Origin: Pseudomonadota bacterium
GTDB lineage: Bacteria; Pseudomonadota; Gammaproteobacteria; Burkholderiales; Chitinibacteraceae
Length of the DNA stretch: 64,000 nt
Assembly (NCBI GenBank): GCA_026399755.1
Contig: JAPLQI010000126.1
Coordinates: forward strand, 1-64,000
Reading direction: 5' to 3'
In this document: one piece after another, positions 27,435 through 34,610 of the stretch
Layout: every line of letters starts with the position of its first letter
Position numbering within the stretch: position 1 is the first letter of the stretch
Position numbers and translations under genes: made by a program
Notes under the pieces: model-generated
The model's input: the letters and a program-made list of their open reading frames with translations, nothing else
Told to the model about the DNA's origin: nothing
Database searches by the model: none

Positions 27435-28349
27435 ATGATCCAAATTTCTGGCCTTACCTTTGATTACCCCGGCCACCGGACGCTAAATCAATTGAATCTG
27501 AGTGTAGAGCGTGGCAGCGTTACGGCGCTGGTAGGTGCCAATGGCGCGGGAAAAACCACCTTAATGCGCTGCATTGCCGGCCTTGAAACGCCGCTTTCTG
27601 GCTCGATTGCTGTGGCGGGCTTAGATGTACAGGAAGAGCCACGCGCGGTGCATCGGCAGATGGGCTATTTATCAGATTTCTTTGGCCTTTACCAAGATTT
27701 AACCGTGGCGCAGTGTTTAGAATACGCAGCGGCATCGCAAGGCTTGGCTAAAGAGGCGATTGCAGCCGCCATCAATAACACTGCGCAGCGCTTGTCTTTA
27801 CAAGATCGCTTGGGGCAAAAAGCCAGTAGCTTGTCGCGAGGTTTACGTCAACGGGTGGCGATTGGGCAGGCGATTATTCATGCTCCGCAGGTATTGCTAC
27901 TGGACGAGCCCGCGTCAGGCCTAGACCCAGAGGCGCGTAATGAGCTGGCGATATTATTCAGGCAACTGCAAGCCAGCGGCATGACGCTCTTGGTGTCGTC
28001 GCATATTTTGGCTGAGCTGGAAGCCTATTCCAGCCATATGCTGGTGCTAAAAGACGGAAAAATCCTCGAGCACCGCGCGCTCGGCTCACATGGCATAAGC
28101 AGCAGAGCCTTGCAACTCAGTCTGGCCAGCCCCAATCCGCAACTTGCCCAAATACTAGGCGGCCATTCCAAAGTTGCACTCAGCAAACATCAGGACAATC
28201 ACGCCGAGTTTGATTTCAGCGGCACAAGCGATGAGCAGGCCCAATTACTGGCAGAGCTGATCCAATCCGGCCTCGCCATCAGCAGCTTTGGCGAACAGAA
28301 TTTACAGCAAGCTTATCTGCGCACCATCGCCAGTAAGGACACAAAATGA
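27435..28349 (+). CDS. ABC transporter ATP-binding protein
   Basis: 304 residues. Walker A VGANGAGKTT at 33-42, Q loop, signature SLSRGLRQR (variant of LSGGQ), Walker B VLLLDEPASGLDPEA and the switch-region histidine in LVSSHILAEL. This type pairs with a multi-spanning permease of the ABC-2 class; the substrate is unknown. Its stop overlaps the ATG of a 30-codon remnant ORF, which in turn overlaps the permease start, so all three are translationally linked. The promoter must lie in the ~85 bases after the repeats. Confidence 0.9.
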   Translation: MIQISGLTFDYPGHRTLNQLNLSVERGSVTALVGANGAGKTTLMRCIAGLETPLSGSIAVAGLDVQEEPRAVHRQMGYLSDFFGLYQDLTVAQCLEYAAASQGLAKEAIAAAINNTAQRLSLQDRLGQKASSLSRGLRQRVAIGQAIIHAPQVLLLDEPASGLDPEARNELAILFRQLQASGMTLLVSSHILAELEAYSSHMLVLKDGKILEHRALGSHGISSRALQLSLASPNPQLAQILGGHSKVALSKHQDNHAEFDFSGTSDEQAQLLAELIQSGLAISSFGEQNLQQAYLRTIASKDTK

Positions 28350-28438
28350 ATCCCGAATTCAAACATCATCTACGCCTAAGTTTTTGCGGGCAAAACTTGC
28401 TGAAAGTTTTCCTACGCACCAAGAAGGAAACGATATGA
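28346..28438 (+). pseudogene. Remnant of a duplicated permease start (30 codons)
   Basis: ATG overlaps the ATPase stop (ATGA) and its own stop TGA overlaps the permease ATG at 28435. The peptide starts MNPEFKHHLRLSF, nearly the same as the permease start MNPEFKRNIWLSF, then drifts into an unrelated sequence. It looks like the 5' end of a tandem copy of the permease gene that was largely deleted, leaving a coupled mini-ORF. It may keep ribosomes moving from the ATPase to the permease. Confidence 0.6.
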
Positions 28439-29694
28439 ATCCTGAATTCAAACGCAATATCTGGCTAAGCTTTTCTATGCCACGCTTAATTGGCATGCCA
28501 GCTATCCTTGCGCTGATTTTTTTAGCGGTAGGAATGAACACCGAATTAAGCAAGCTGGGCAGCACCGCGGTGGCGCTCTTTGTGGGGATAGTCTGGCTGT
28601 GGGGCACAAAAAATGCTGCCTCAGCCATTGGTGACGAGCAGCGCGATCACACATGGGATCAGCAAAGAATGAGTGCGCTTAGCCCATGGGAAATGACTTG
28701 GGGCAAGCTATTTGGCGCAACGCTGTTTAATTGGTATGGCGGCGTACTCTGCCTGCTAATGCTGCTGGTAGCAGAGCTGCCAAGCAGCCCAATCAATGCC
28801 ATTAGCAAGGCGCTATCAATGGTTGCCATCGGCCTTTTGCTACATGGCACGGCGCTGGTGATCAATCTGCAACTGGGGCAATCCGATCTGGCCCAAAACC
28901 GCCGAGGCAGCTTTAATTTGCTGCTGGCCATCCCCGCTTTTTTTATGATGCCCAATCTGTTTGAGATGAGCGATACGCCGATTAGCTGGTGGAATATCCC
29001 CTTTATGCCGCAGCAATTTCAACTACTGGCGGGCTCTTTCTTTGCATTTTGTAGTGTGTTTGCAGCATGGCGGCTCATGCAAAATGCGCTGCAAGTACGC
29101 ACATGTCCATGGGCATGGCCGCTGTTTGCCTGCCTGCTGGCCGCTTTCTTTGCTGGTTTTAAACATGATCAGCTGGCAATGCTCGGGCTGATTATTTGCA
29201 GCGTGATGACATATGCCATGCTCTTTGCAGAGCCTAATAGCTATACCGTTTGGCAACGGGTCATCACCCGTATTCAAAGCCAGAACTGGCACGGCGCACT
29301 GATCAATCTGCCGCTCTGGCCAACGACCTTGCTGCTGTCTTTTGTTTTTGCTCTGCTGGCTACGGGATCGGGTGTAGACGAATTCCCCATACTGAGCAGC
29401 ACCCCACTCGCCATCGCCCTGATCTTGCTGAGGGACAGCGCCATCTGCTTATTCCTCGCATTGAATAGCAATAGCAAACGGCTGCTCGCCAGTAGCCTGC
29501 TCTATCTGGCCATTATCAACGGCCTGCTGCCCTTCTTAGCCCACAGCAGCGGGCTGGAAAGCTTGGCCTCTATCCTGATGCCGATCAGCCACACATCAGC
29601 GATTGCCAGCATTTTAATCAGCTCAATCCACGCGGCAATCGCCATTGCCTTGGTGGTTTGGAGGTGGCAGGTGGTGGTAAAGCAAAAGAATTGA
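28435..29694 (+). CDS. ABC-2 type permease subunit, multi-spanning membrane protein
   Basis: 419 residues with about ten to twelve hydrophobic segments, alternating with short loops; N-terminus MNPEFKRNIWLSFSMPRLIG. The stretch DQQRMSALSPWEMTWGKLFGA is typical of permeases that partner such ATPases. The start at 28435 has AAGGAAAC 6 bases upstream; the longer open frame is out of register with the family. No substrate is known. Followed by an 11-bp-stem hairpin. Confidence 0.8.
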   Translation: MNPEFKRNIWLSFSMPRLIGMPAILALIFLAVGMNTELSKLGSTAVALFVGIVWLWGTKNAASAIGDEQRDHTWDQQRMSALSPWEMTWGKLFGATLFNWYGGVLCLLMLLVAELPSSPINAISKALSMVAIGLLLHGTALVINLQLGQSDLAQNRRGSFNLLLAIPAFFMMPNLFEMSDTPISWWNIPFMPQQFQLLAGSFFAFCSVFAAWRLMQNALQVRTCPWAWPLFACLLAAFFAGFKHDQLAMLGLIICSVMTYAMLFAEPNSYTVWQRVITRIQSQNWHGALINLPLWPTTLLLSFVFALLATGSGVDEFPILSSTPLAIALILLRDSAICLFLALNSNSKRLLASSLLYLAIINGLLPFLAHSSGLESLASILMPISHTSAIASILISSIHAAIAIALVVWRWQVVVKQKN

Positions 29695-29711
29695 TGTCGC
29701 CTTTTTAGCTA

Positions 29712-29738
29712 CGAACGTAGCTTTAAAAGCTACGTTCG
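29712..29738. terminator. Hairpin between convergent genes
   Basis: CGAACGTAGCT, loop TTAAA, AGCTACGTTCG; an 11-bp perfect stem between the permease gene and nth. It lacks a strong U run, but its position fits a terminator. Confidence 0.6.
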
Positions 29739-29756
29739 AGCAAAGGAGTATTCGCA

Positions 29757-30407
29757 TTACCGCCCCGGTGGCGGAGTGATTTGTTTGGATTTGTAATCGC
29801 ACACATCATTCACCACACAGCTCCAACACTCGGGTTTACGCGCTTTGCATACGTAGCGGCCGTGCAGAATCAGCCAGTGGTGGGCATTGAGTTTGAATTC
29901 GTTGGGGGTGGCTTTGAGTAGCTTTTCTTCGACAACTTTTACGTCTTTACCCGGCGCTAAGCCGGTGCGGTTGGATACGCGGAAGATATGCGTGTCGACC
30001 GCAATGGTCGGTATGCCAAACGCCGTGTTCATCACCACATTGGCGGTTTTCCGGCCTACACCTGGCAGTGCTTCGAGTGACTCTCTGTCTTGCGGTACTT
30101 CACTGCCGTGCAAATCGACCAGCATCTGACAGGTTTGCAGCAGATGCTTGGCCTTGCTGTGATAGAGACCGATGGTGGCGATATAGGATTCAAGCCCCTC
30201 TAGCCCCAGCGCCAGAATACTTTCTGGGGTGTTAGCAACGGGGAACAAACGCTTGGTGGCTTTGTTAACACCTACATCGGTGGCCTGAGCAGAAAGCAAA
30301 ACAGCGGCAAGCAGCTCAAATGGCGTGCTGTAGTTCAGCTCGGTAGTGGGATTGGGGTCTAGGTCGGCAAGACGTTGATAAAAAATGCGCCGGGTTTCTT
30401 TATTCAT
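29757..30407 (-). CDS. nth: Endonuclease III
   Basis: 216 residues; DNA glycosylase/AP lyase for oxidised pyrimidines. Helix-hairpin-helix LEALPGVGRKTAN with catalytic Lys120, catalytic Asp138 in AVDTHIFRV, and the 4Fe-4S cluster cysteines 187, 194, 197 and 203 (CKARKPECWSCVVNDVC). The association of nth with the rsx/rnf operon is widespread. Its start overlaps the DUF2164 stop by 4 bases. Confidence 0.96.
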   Translation of the reverse strand: MNKETRRIFYQRLADLDPNPTTELNYSTPFELLAAVLLSAQATDVGVNKATKRLFPVANTPESILALGLEGLESYIATIGLYHSKAKHLLQTCQMLVDLHGSEVPQDRESLEALPGVGRKTANVVMNTAFGIPTIAVDTHIFRVSNRTGLAPGKDVKVVEEKLLKATPNEFKLNAHHWLILHGRYVCKARKPECWSCVVNDVCDYKSKQITPPPGR

Positions 30408-30655
30408 TTTTTATTCCAGAAATTCATTTCTGGCTCAAAACAGCTACCCGGCATATCCAAGGCTTTGTCTTGCATATAGGCCTGCGCATCAGCGATGGCT
30501 TGGTTGTAAACACTAGGGCCGATTTCCTGCATAAAGAAATCCAATAACTGCGCTGCCTGCAAACCACCAATCGGCTCATCCATATTGGCATCAAAATAAC
30601 GGCAAATAGACTTCACTAATAATGCTTCAGCTTCTTTAGATATTTTTAATGCCAT
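30404..30655 (-). CDS. DUF2164 family protein
   Basis: 83 residues. The stretch ISKEAEALLVKSICRYFDAN followed by EEPIGxLQAAQLLDFF-type sequence and EIGPSVYNQAIADAQ is the DUF2164 pattern. Small cytoplasmic protein of unknown function. Its stop overlaps the nth start (ATGA), so the two are translated together. A family B repeat pair separates it from the rsx end. Confidence 0.85.
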   Translation of the reverse strand: MALKISKEAEALLVKSICRYFDANMDEPIGGLQAAQLLDFFMQEIGPSVYNQAIADAQAYMQDKALDMPGSCFEPEMNFWNKK

Positions 30656-30690
30656 GGGATACCTGTTTATATTAATTTAGAAAAACCCAC

Positions 30691-30761
30691 CGTAGGGCGG
30701 GTGAAACCCGCCGATTTCATCGCTTTTCATGCCTAAGGTTGGCGGGTTTCACCCGCCCTAC
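30691..30761. repeat. Repeat family B, inverted pair
   Basis: CGTAGGGCGGGTGAAACCCG then CC faces GGCGGGTTTCACCCGCCCTA then C. Near-perfect 21-bp arms, 28-base loop. Confidence 0.85.
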
Positions 30762-30805
30762 AAAAGATGTATGCCCATCCTTAGCTTAACTTGATGTCTA
30801 GCATA

Positions 30806-31006
30806 CTAACTATCATCATCAGACCTATCGTCCCACTCATCCCAAGGTGCGCTCATCACTTGGTAGTAGTAATACATCGCTACAACGAGAGCCACTATGC
30901 CCAAAATCAACACCACCAGCTTGCCCCAAAAGCCTATGCTCATCAGCCACCAAACCAAGCAGGCCAGCAGCAGATAGGCCAGCCACTCAGTGACTCGGCA
31001 CAGCAT
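30806..31006 (-). CDS. Small membrane protein of unknown function
   Basis: 66 residues: MLCRVTEW, then two hydrophobic stretches (LAYLLLACLVWWLMSIGFW and VVLILGIVALVVAMYYYYQV) and an acidic tail (WDEWDDRSDDDS). Starts 20 bases inside the end of rsxE in another frame, suggesting translational coupling. Not a recognised family. The clear membrane pattern and acidic tail make a chance frame unlikely. It might be an accessory of the Rsx complex. Confidence 0.55.
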   Translation of the reverse strand: MLCRVTEWLAYLLLACLVWWLMSIGFWGKLVVLILGIVALVVAMYYYYQVMSAPWDEWDDRSDDDS

Positions 31007-31667
31007 CTGCTAGCCGTTCAAGTTGTGCCTTGGCAGCGGCTCTTTTATCTATTGCGGTTTTGCATGCAATCAAGAGCCCAAGGCCGATAAATGCGCCGGG
31101 GGGAAGGATGGCGAGCAAAAACTGGTAATGCATATCGGCGGGGATAATATAAATCGTCCATGCTTTGGCAGCGGGGCCAAACACCAGATCGATGCCTGAT
31201 AGCAATGTGCCCTTGCCCACCAGCTCGCGCATCCCGCCCAACACCGCCAGCACCATGGTCAAGCCAATGCCCATAAAGAAACCATCGAGGGCCGAGTCCC
31301 AAACGCTATTGCGAGAGGCAAAGGCTTCGGCGCGTGCCAGCACAATGCAGTTAGTGGTAATCAGCGGAATAAATATCCCCAGCACCACATACAGGCCATG
31401 CGCGTAGGCGTTGAACAGCAAATCAACCACGGTAACTAGCGCGGCGATGATCAAAATAAAAATCGGGCTGCGTAATTCATTGGGCACAAATTGCCGGATT
31501 GCTGCAATGGCCGCGCCAGAAAGCAGCATCACCATACTGGTCGCTAATCCTAGCGACACGCCGTTCACAATATTGCTGGAAACCACCAACACGGGGCACA
31601 TGCCTAAAACCTGCACCAAACCCGCGTTCTGCTTCCAGATGCTATTGCTGATAATTTCTTTGCTCAC
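30987..31667 (-). CDS. rsxE: Electron transport complex subunit RsxE/RnfE
   Basis: 226 residues, six membrane segments; N-terminus NSIWKQNAGLVQVLGMCPVL and the conserved IPLITTNCIVLARAEAFAS as in RnfE/RsxE and NqrD. Part of the membrane complex that moves electrons from NADH or ferredoxin coupled to ion flow, and in E. coli keeps SoxR reduced. Starts with GTG, with GGAG 6 bases upstream. Confidence 0.95.
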   Translation of the reverse strand: MSKEIISNSIWKQNAGLVQVLGMCPVLVVSSNIVNGVSLGLATSMVMLLSGAAIAAIRQFVPNELRSPIFILIIAALVTVVDLLFNAYAHGLYVVLGIFIPLITTNCIVLARAEAFASRNSVWDSALDGFFMGIGLTMVLAVLGGMRELVGKGTLLSGIDLVFGPAAKAWTIYIIPADMHYQFLLAILPPGAFIGLGLLIACKTAIDKRAAAKAQLERLADAVPSH

Positions 31668-31726
31668 TTGCTACTCCATGACGTGATGCAATTAAAACCG
31701 CAAAGTCTAAGGGGAAAATCTAATAC

Positions 31727-32027
31727 AGATCTGTAGACACAGAGAACGGGAAGGGCACAGAGCACACTGAGAAAACCTAAAAAGAGAATTGGCATAAAAG
31801 CTTGCCCTAAGCGCATCAAACCACTCACTAGCAAACATCGAATCATCGTAGGGCGGGTGCAACCCGCGTGTTTTTCAGCATGACTCGCGGGTTGCACCCG
31901 CCCTACAAAAAATGCCATACATATTATTAGCTTTAGTGCGGCCTATAGCGGGCATAAAAATACCCCACCCTTCATGACTTTTCTCAGTGTGCTCTGTGTT
32001 CTTATTTAGCTCTGTGTCTACAGATTT
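31727..32027. repeat. Repeat family A pair with a nested family B pair
   Basis: Left arm CAGATCTGTAGACACAGAGA then GCACAGAGCACACTGAGAAAA (to about 31775); right arm TTTTCTCAGTGTGCTCTGTG then GCTCTGTGTCTACAGATTTTG (31978-32027). A complete family B pair sits between the arms at 31847-31906. The composite fills the rsxG-rsxE spacer. Confidence 0.82.
31847..31906. repeat. Repeat family B, inverted pair nested in family A
   Basis: CGTAGGGCGGGTGCAACCCG then CG faces CGCGGGTTGCACCCGCCCTA then C. A variant with GCAAC instead of GAAAC, changed on both arms. Confidence 0.85.
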
Positions 32028-32029
32028 TG

Positions 32030-32659
32030 TTAATTCACCGTACTCCAAAGCTGAGGCTTGCTGGCCACGTATTCCAATACTCGTTTTACCGCTGCGGTCA
32101 CGGCACGCGGGCTGATGGTGGCGCCGGCCATATAATCAAAGCCACCGCCGTCTTTTTTAACTTTCCACGCTGCTGCATTTTGGGCGTTCAGCTCTTTGCC
32201 TTTAAATTGCTCTATCCAAGGCGATTTGGCCGCGTCGATATAATCCCCCAAGCCCGGCGTTTCCTTATGCGCTACAACGCGCACGCCCAGCACTTGGCCG
32301 TCAATATCCACGCCAACCAGCAATTTAATCTTGCCCGCATAGCCATCTGGTGCGGTGGCTTCAAACACGGCGGCGACTGTTTTACCGGCTTTTTTAGCTA
32401 AGTAAAAAGCACTCTCGCCTTCGTTACCCAAAGCTTTACCGTCCGCTACTGACAAGGCGTGGGCGTCTTTCAGCAGATTATTATCAAAGCTTTTCGCTGG
32501 CAGCACTTGGGCAATCAGCGCCACTTTAGCTTTTTCTTCATTAAACAAAACTTTCTTGCGGGTCAGCTGATAAGTGCCTGCCATTAAGGCCGTAAACACC
32601 ACCGCAAACAAAAACAGCGTCGCCGCACCACGTACCCCATTGGCAAACATGGTTTTCAT
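32030..32659 (-). CDS. rsxG: Electron transport complex subunit RsxG/RnfG
   Basis: 209 residues with one N-terminal membrane segment (about 11-30) and a periplasmic FMN-binding domain. The flavin attachment threonine is in AGATISPRAV (Thr181), the family S/T-GAT motif. HKETPGLGD is the other conserved stretch. Covalent FMN takes part in electron transfer in the Rsx/Rnf complex. A family A repeat abuts the 3' end, and another precedes the gene. Confidence 0.94.
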   Translation of the reverse strand: MKTMFANGVRGAATLFLFAVVFTALMAGTYQLTRKKVLFNEEKAKVALIAQVLPAKSFDNNLLKDAHALSVADGKALGNEGESAFYLAKKAGKTVAAVFEATAPDGYAGKIKLLVGVDIDGQVLGVRVVAHKETPGLGDYIDAAKSPWIEQFKGKELNAQNAAAWKVKKDGGGFDYMAGATISPRAVTAAVKRVLEYVASKPQLWSTVN

Positions 32660-32742
32660 TTATTTCTCCAAAATAGCTACAAGCGCAACCCAAATCTTGA
32701 AACACTTAACTCTTACAGACCACTAACACAGCAAAAATTATA

Positions 32743-32957
32743 AAACCCACACCTTGAACCACGGAGGAAAAGGAGAGCACGGAGTTTCACGGAGAAAAAC
32801 AAATCATATTTATAACAGTCAGTTTCATTAAAGAAACTCGCCGTTTAAACACAGAAGGAATGCAATTGGCATTAACTCTTGTGTTAACTCAAGGAATCGA
32901 TTTTCTCCGTGTAACTCTGTGTCCTCCGTGCTCTCCGTGGTTCAAGATTTGGGTTTG
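32743..32957. repeat. Repeat family A (CACGGAG variant), inverted pair
   Basis: AAACCCACACCTTGAACCAC then GGAGAGCACGGAG and CACGGAGAAAA faces TTTTCTCCGTGTAACTCTGT then CTCTCCGTGGTTCAAGATTTGGGTTT. It fills the rsxD-rsxG spacer. Confidence 0.82.
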
Positions 32958-32958
32958 T

Positions 32959-33975
32959 TTATTTCGCTTTGCGCCCAAAGACCGGCGGTTGGGTGTATTG
33001 GTCGATAAAGGGCGTGGCGATATTCATGATCAATACTGCAAACGCCACACCATCCGGATAAGCACCAAACACGCGGATCATATAGGTCAGCACGCCTGCC
33101 AAGGCGGCAAAGATCAGTCTGCCGCGTGGTGTAGTTGGCGCAGTAACCGGATCACTCACAATAAAAAACGCACCTAAGATGGCCGCGCCACTAAATAGAT
33201 GAAACCACGGCGGGCTGAAATGGGCGGGGTCCAAGCCATAAAACAGCGTGGCGGTCAGCATAAATGCGCCGAGAAAACCCACAGGAATTTGCCATGGGAT
33301 CAGCTTAGACCAGAGCAAATATAGCCCCCCCAGCAAAAATCCCACCGCAGCCCATTCGCTGCCAACCCCTGCTACCGCGCCAAAAATAGGCTGCTGAAAA
33401 ATATCGCTTAAAGCATGTTGCTGAAGTAGCGCCGTTTTAACCGTATCCAGCGGTGTAGCAGAAGCCATGGCGTCAAAGGCTTGCGGAAACTGGCCGCTAA
33501 AAATGGTGAAGATCTGAGCCAAGCTATCCAGATGCGGCATATCCAGCGGCAAAGGGGCTGCCCAGCGCGACATTTGCGCGGGGAAAGACACAATCATCAC
33601 CGCAAAACCCACCATGGCTGGGTTAAACGGATTCTGCCCCAAGCCACCGTAGAGATGCTTGGCTAAGCAAATGGCAATTAAAGTGGCCAGCACCACCATC
33701 CACCATGGGGCAAGCGGCGGCATAGAGAGCGCCAGCAAAACCGCCGTAACCGCTGCCGAGCCATCACAGATAAAAGGTTTAATTGGATAGTTACGCAGCT
33801 TTAAACAAGCCGCCTCGGCCAGCAAGGCCGTGCCAAGAGCCAGCGCAATTTGCACCAGCACGCCCACGCCAAAAGCCCAAGTCAGCGCAATAATCCCCGG
33901 CAACAAAGCCGCAGCCACTTTAAGCATGACAACTTGCAAAGGCGTCGGTTTAATAAAAAAGGGCGATGTGTTCAT
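32959..33975 (-). CDS. rsxD: Electron transport complex subunit RsxD/RnfD
   Basis: 338 residues, eight to nine membrane segments. LGQNPFNPAMVGFA is the NqrB/RnfD signature, and ASATPLDTVK holds the covalent FMN threonine (about Thr174). Membrane core of the Rsx complex. Flanked on both sides by family A repeats that enlarge the operon spacers. Confidence 0.95.
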   Translation of the reverse strand: MNTSPFFIKPTPLQVVMLKVAAALLPGIIALTWAFGVGVLVQIALALGTALLAEAACLKLRNYPIKPFICDGSAAVTAVLLALSMPPLAPWWMVVLATLIAICLAKHLYGGLGQNPFNPAMVGFAVMIVSFPAQMSRWAAPLPLDMPHLDSLAQIFTIFSGQFPQAFDAMASATPLDTVKTALLQQHALSDIFQQPIFGAVAGVGSEWAAVGFLLGGLYLLWSKLIPWQIPVGFLGAFMLTATLFYGLDPAHFSPPWFHLFSGAAILGAFFIVSDPVTAPTTPRGRLIFAALAGVLTYMIRVFGAYPDGVAFAVLIMNIATPFIDQYTQPPVFGRKAK

Positions 33976-34005
33976 TTGATTCCAAAAAAGTAAAAACTGA
34001 GCAAA

Positions 34006-34198
34006 AACCTAAAAGCTGTAGACACCGAGAACACAGAGTTTAAAAACAGAACACGGAGAAATCATAAGTAGAAAACTAGCGTTTGTTCGCACCTTATAGC
34101 TCTGAAAATATTCAAAGCACAAAAAGATTTTTAACAAATGCTTTTCTCCGTGAAACTCCGTGTTCTCTGTGCCCTCCGTGTTTCAAGATGTGGGTTTT
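34006..34198. repeat. Repeat family A, hybrid inverted pair
   Basis: The left arm is of the CTGTAGACACCGAGAACACA type, the right arm of the TTCTCCGTGAAACTCCGTGT type ending GTGTTTCAAGATGTGGGTTT. The two arms thus belong to different subtypes. Lies between the ParB-like gene and rsxD. Confidence 0.75.
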
Positions 34199-34214
34199 AT
34201 TCGCATCACACCTG

Positions 34215-34610
34215 CTAATAAGGCAAATCATCCGCATCGATGCCGATAAAATCGGGTTCTGGATCTTGGCTAAACTGCACCGCCTTAATTTCTGTATGAC
34301 CTTGCATCAAGGCTTTCGCCACCCTGTGCATGCCGTCCATTACCCTGCCGTTTTGCGACAAAATAATAGGAAAACGCAGATCTGTTTCATTGATAAATTT
34401 GGCGTGCTCAGAAATAGCCCGGCAAGTTGGTGCAGCTCCACCCTCGTCAAACCAGTAACTCTGGTCTAACTCCGCAATCTGCTCCAGCGGTACGCTAATC
34501 ACGGCAAATTCGGCGCTCAGCTTAATCAGCCTGTGCACATCCCAAGCCTTTAAGCCATGCTCTGATCCACGTAAATGATATTGCTTTCGCATCGACTCAA
34601 GATCATTCAT
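34215..34610 (-). CDS. ParB-like (partition/nuclease-fold) small protein
   Basis: 131 residues from MNDLESMRKQYHLRG. The C-terminal half, FPIILSQNGRVMDGMHRVAK then ALMQGHTEIKAVQF, resembles the ParB/Srx fold core (I-x-V-x-x-D/N-G-x-H-R-x-x-A). Such stand-alone proteins occur in many proteobacteria without a known role. It lies inside the rsx operon between rsxC and rsxD, and its ATG overlaps the end of rsxC by 8 bases, so it is probably translated with rsxC. No partition locus is nearby. Upstream codons are open but not part of the family. Confidence 0.65.
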   Translation of the reverse strand: MNDLESMRKQYHLRGSEHGLKAWDVHRLIKLSAEFAVISVPLEQIAELDQSYWFDEGGAAPTCRAISEHAKFINETDLRFPIILSQNGRVMDGMHRVAKALMQGHTEIKAVQFSQDPEPDFIGIDADDLPY

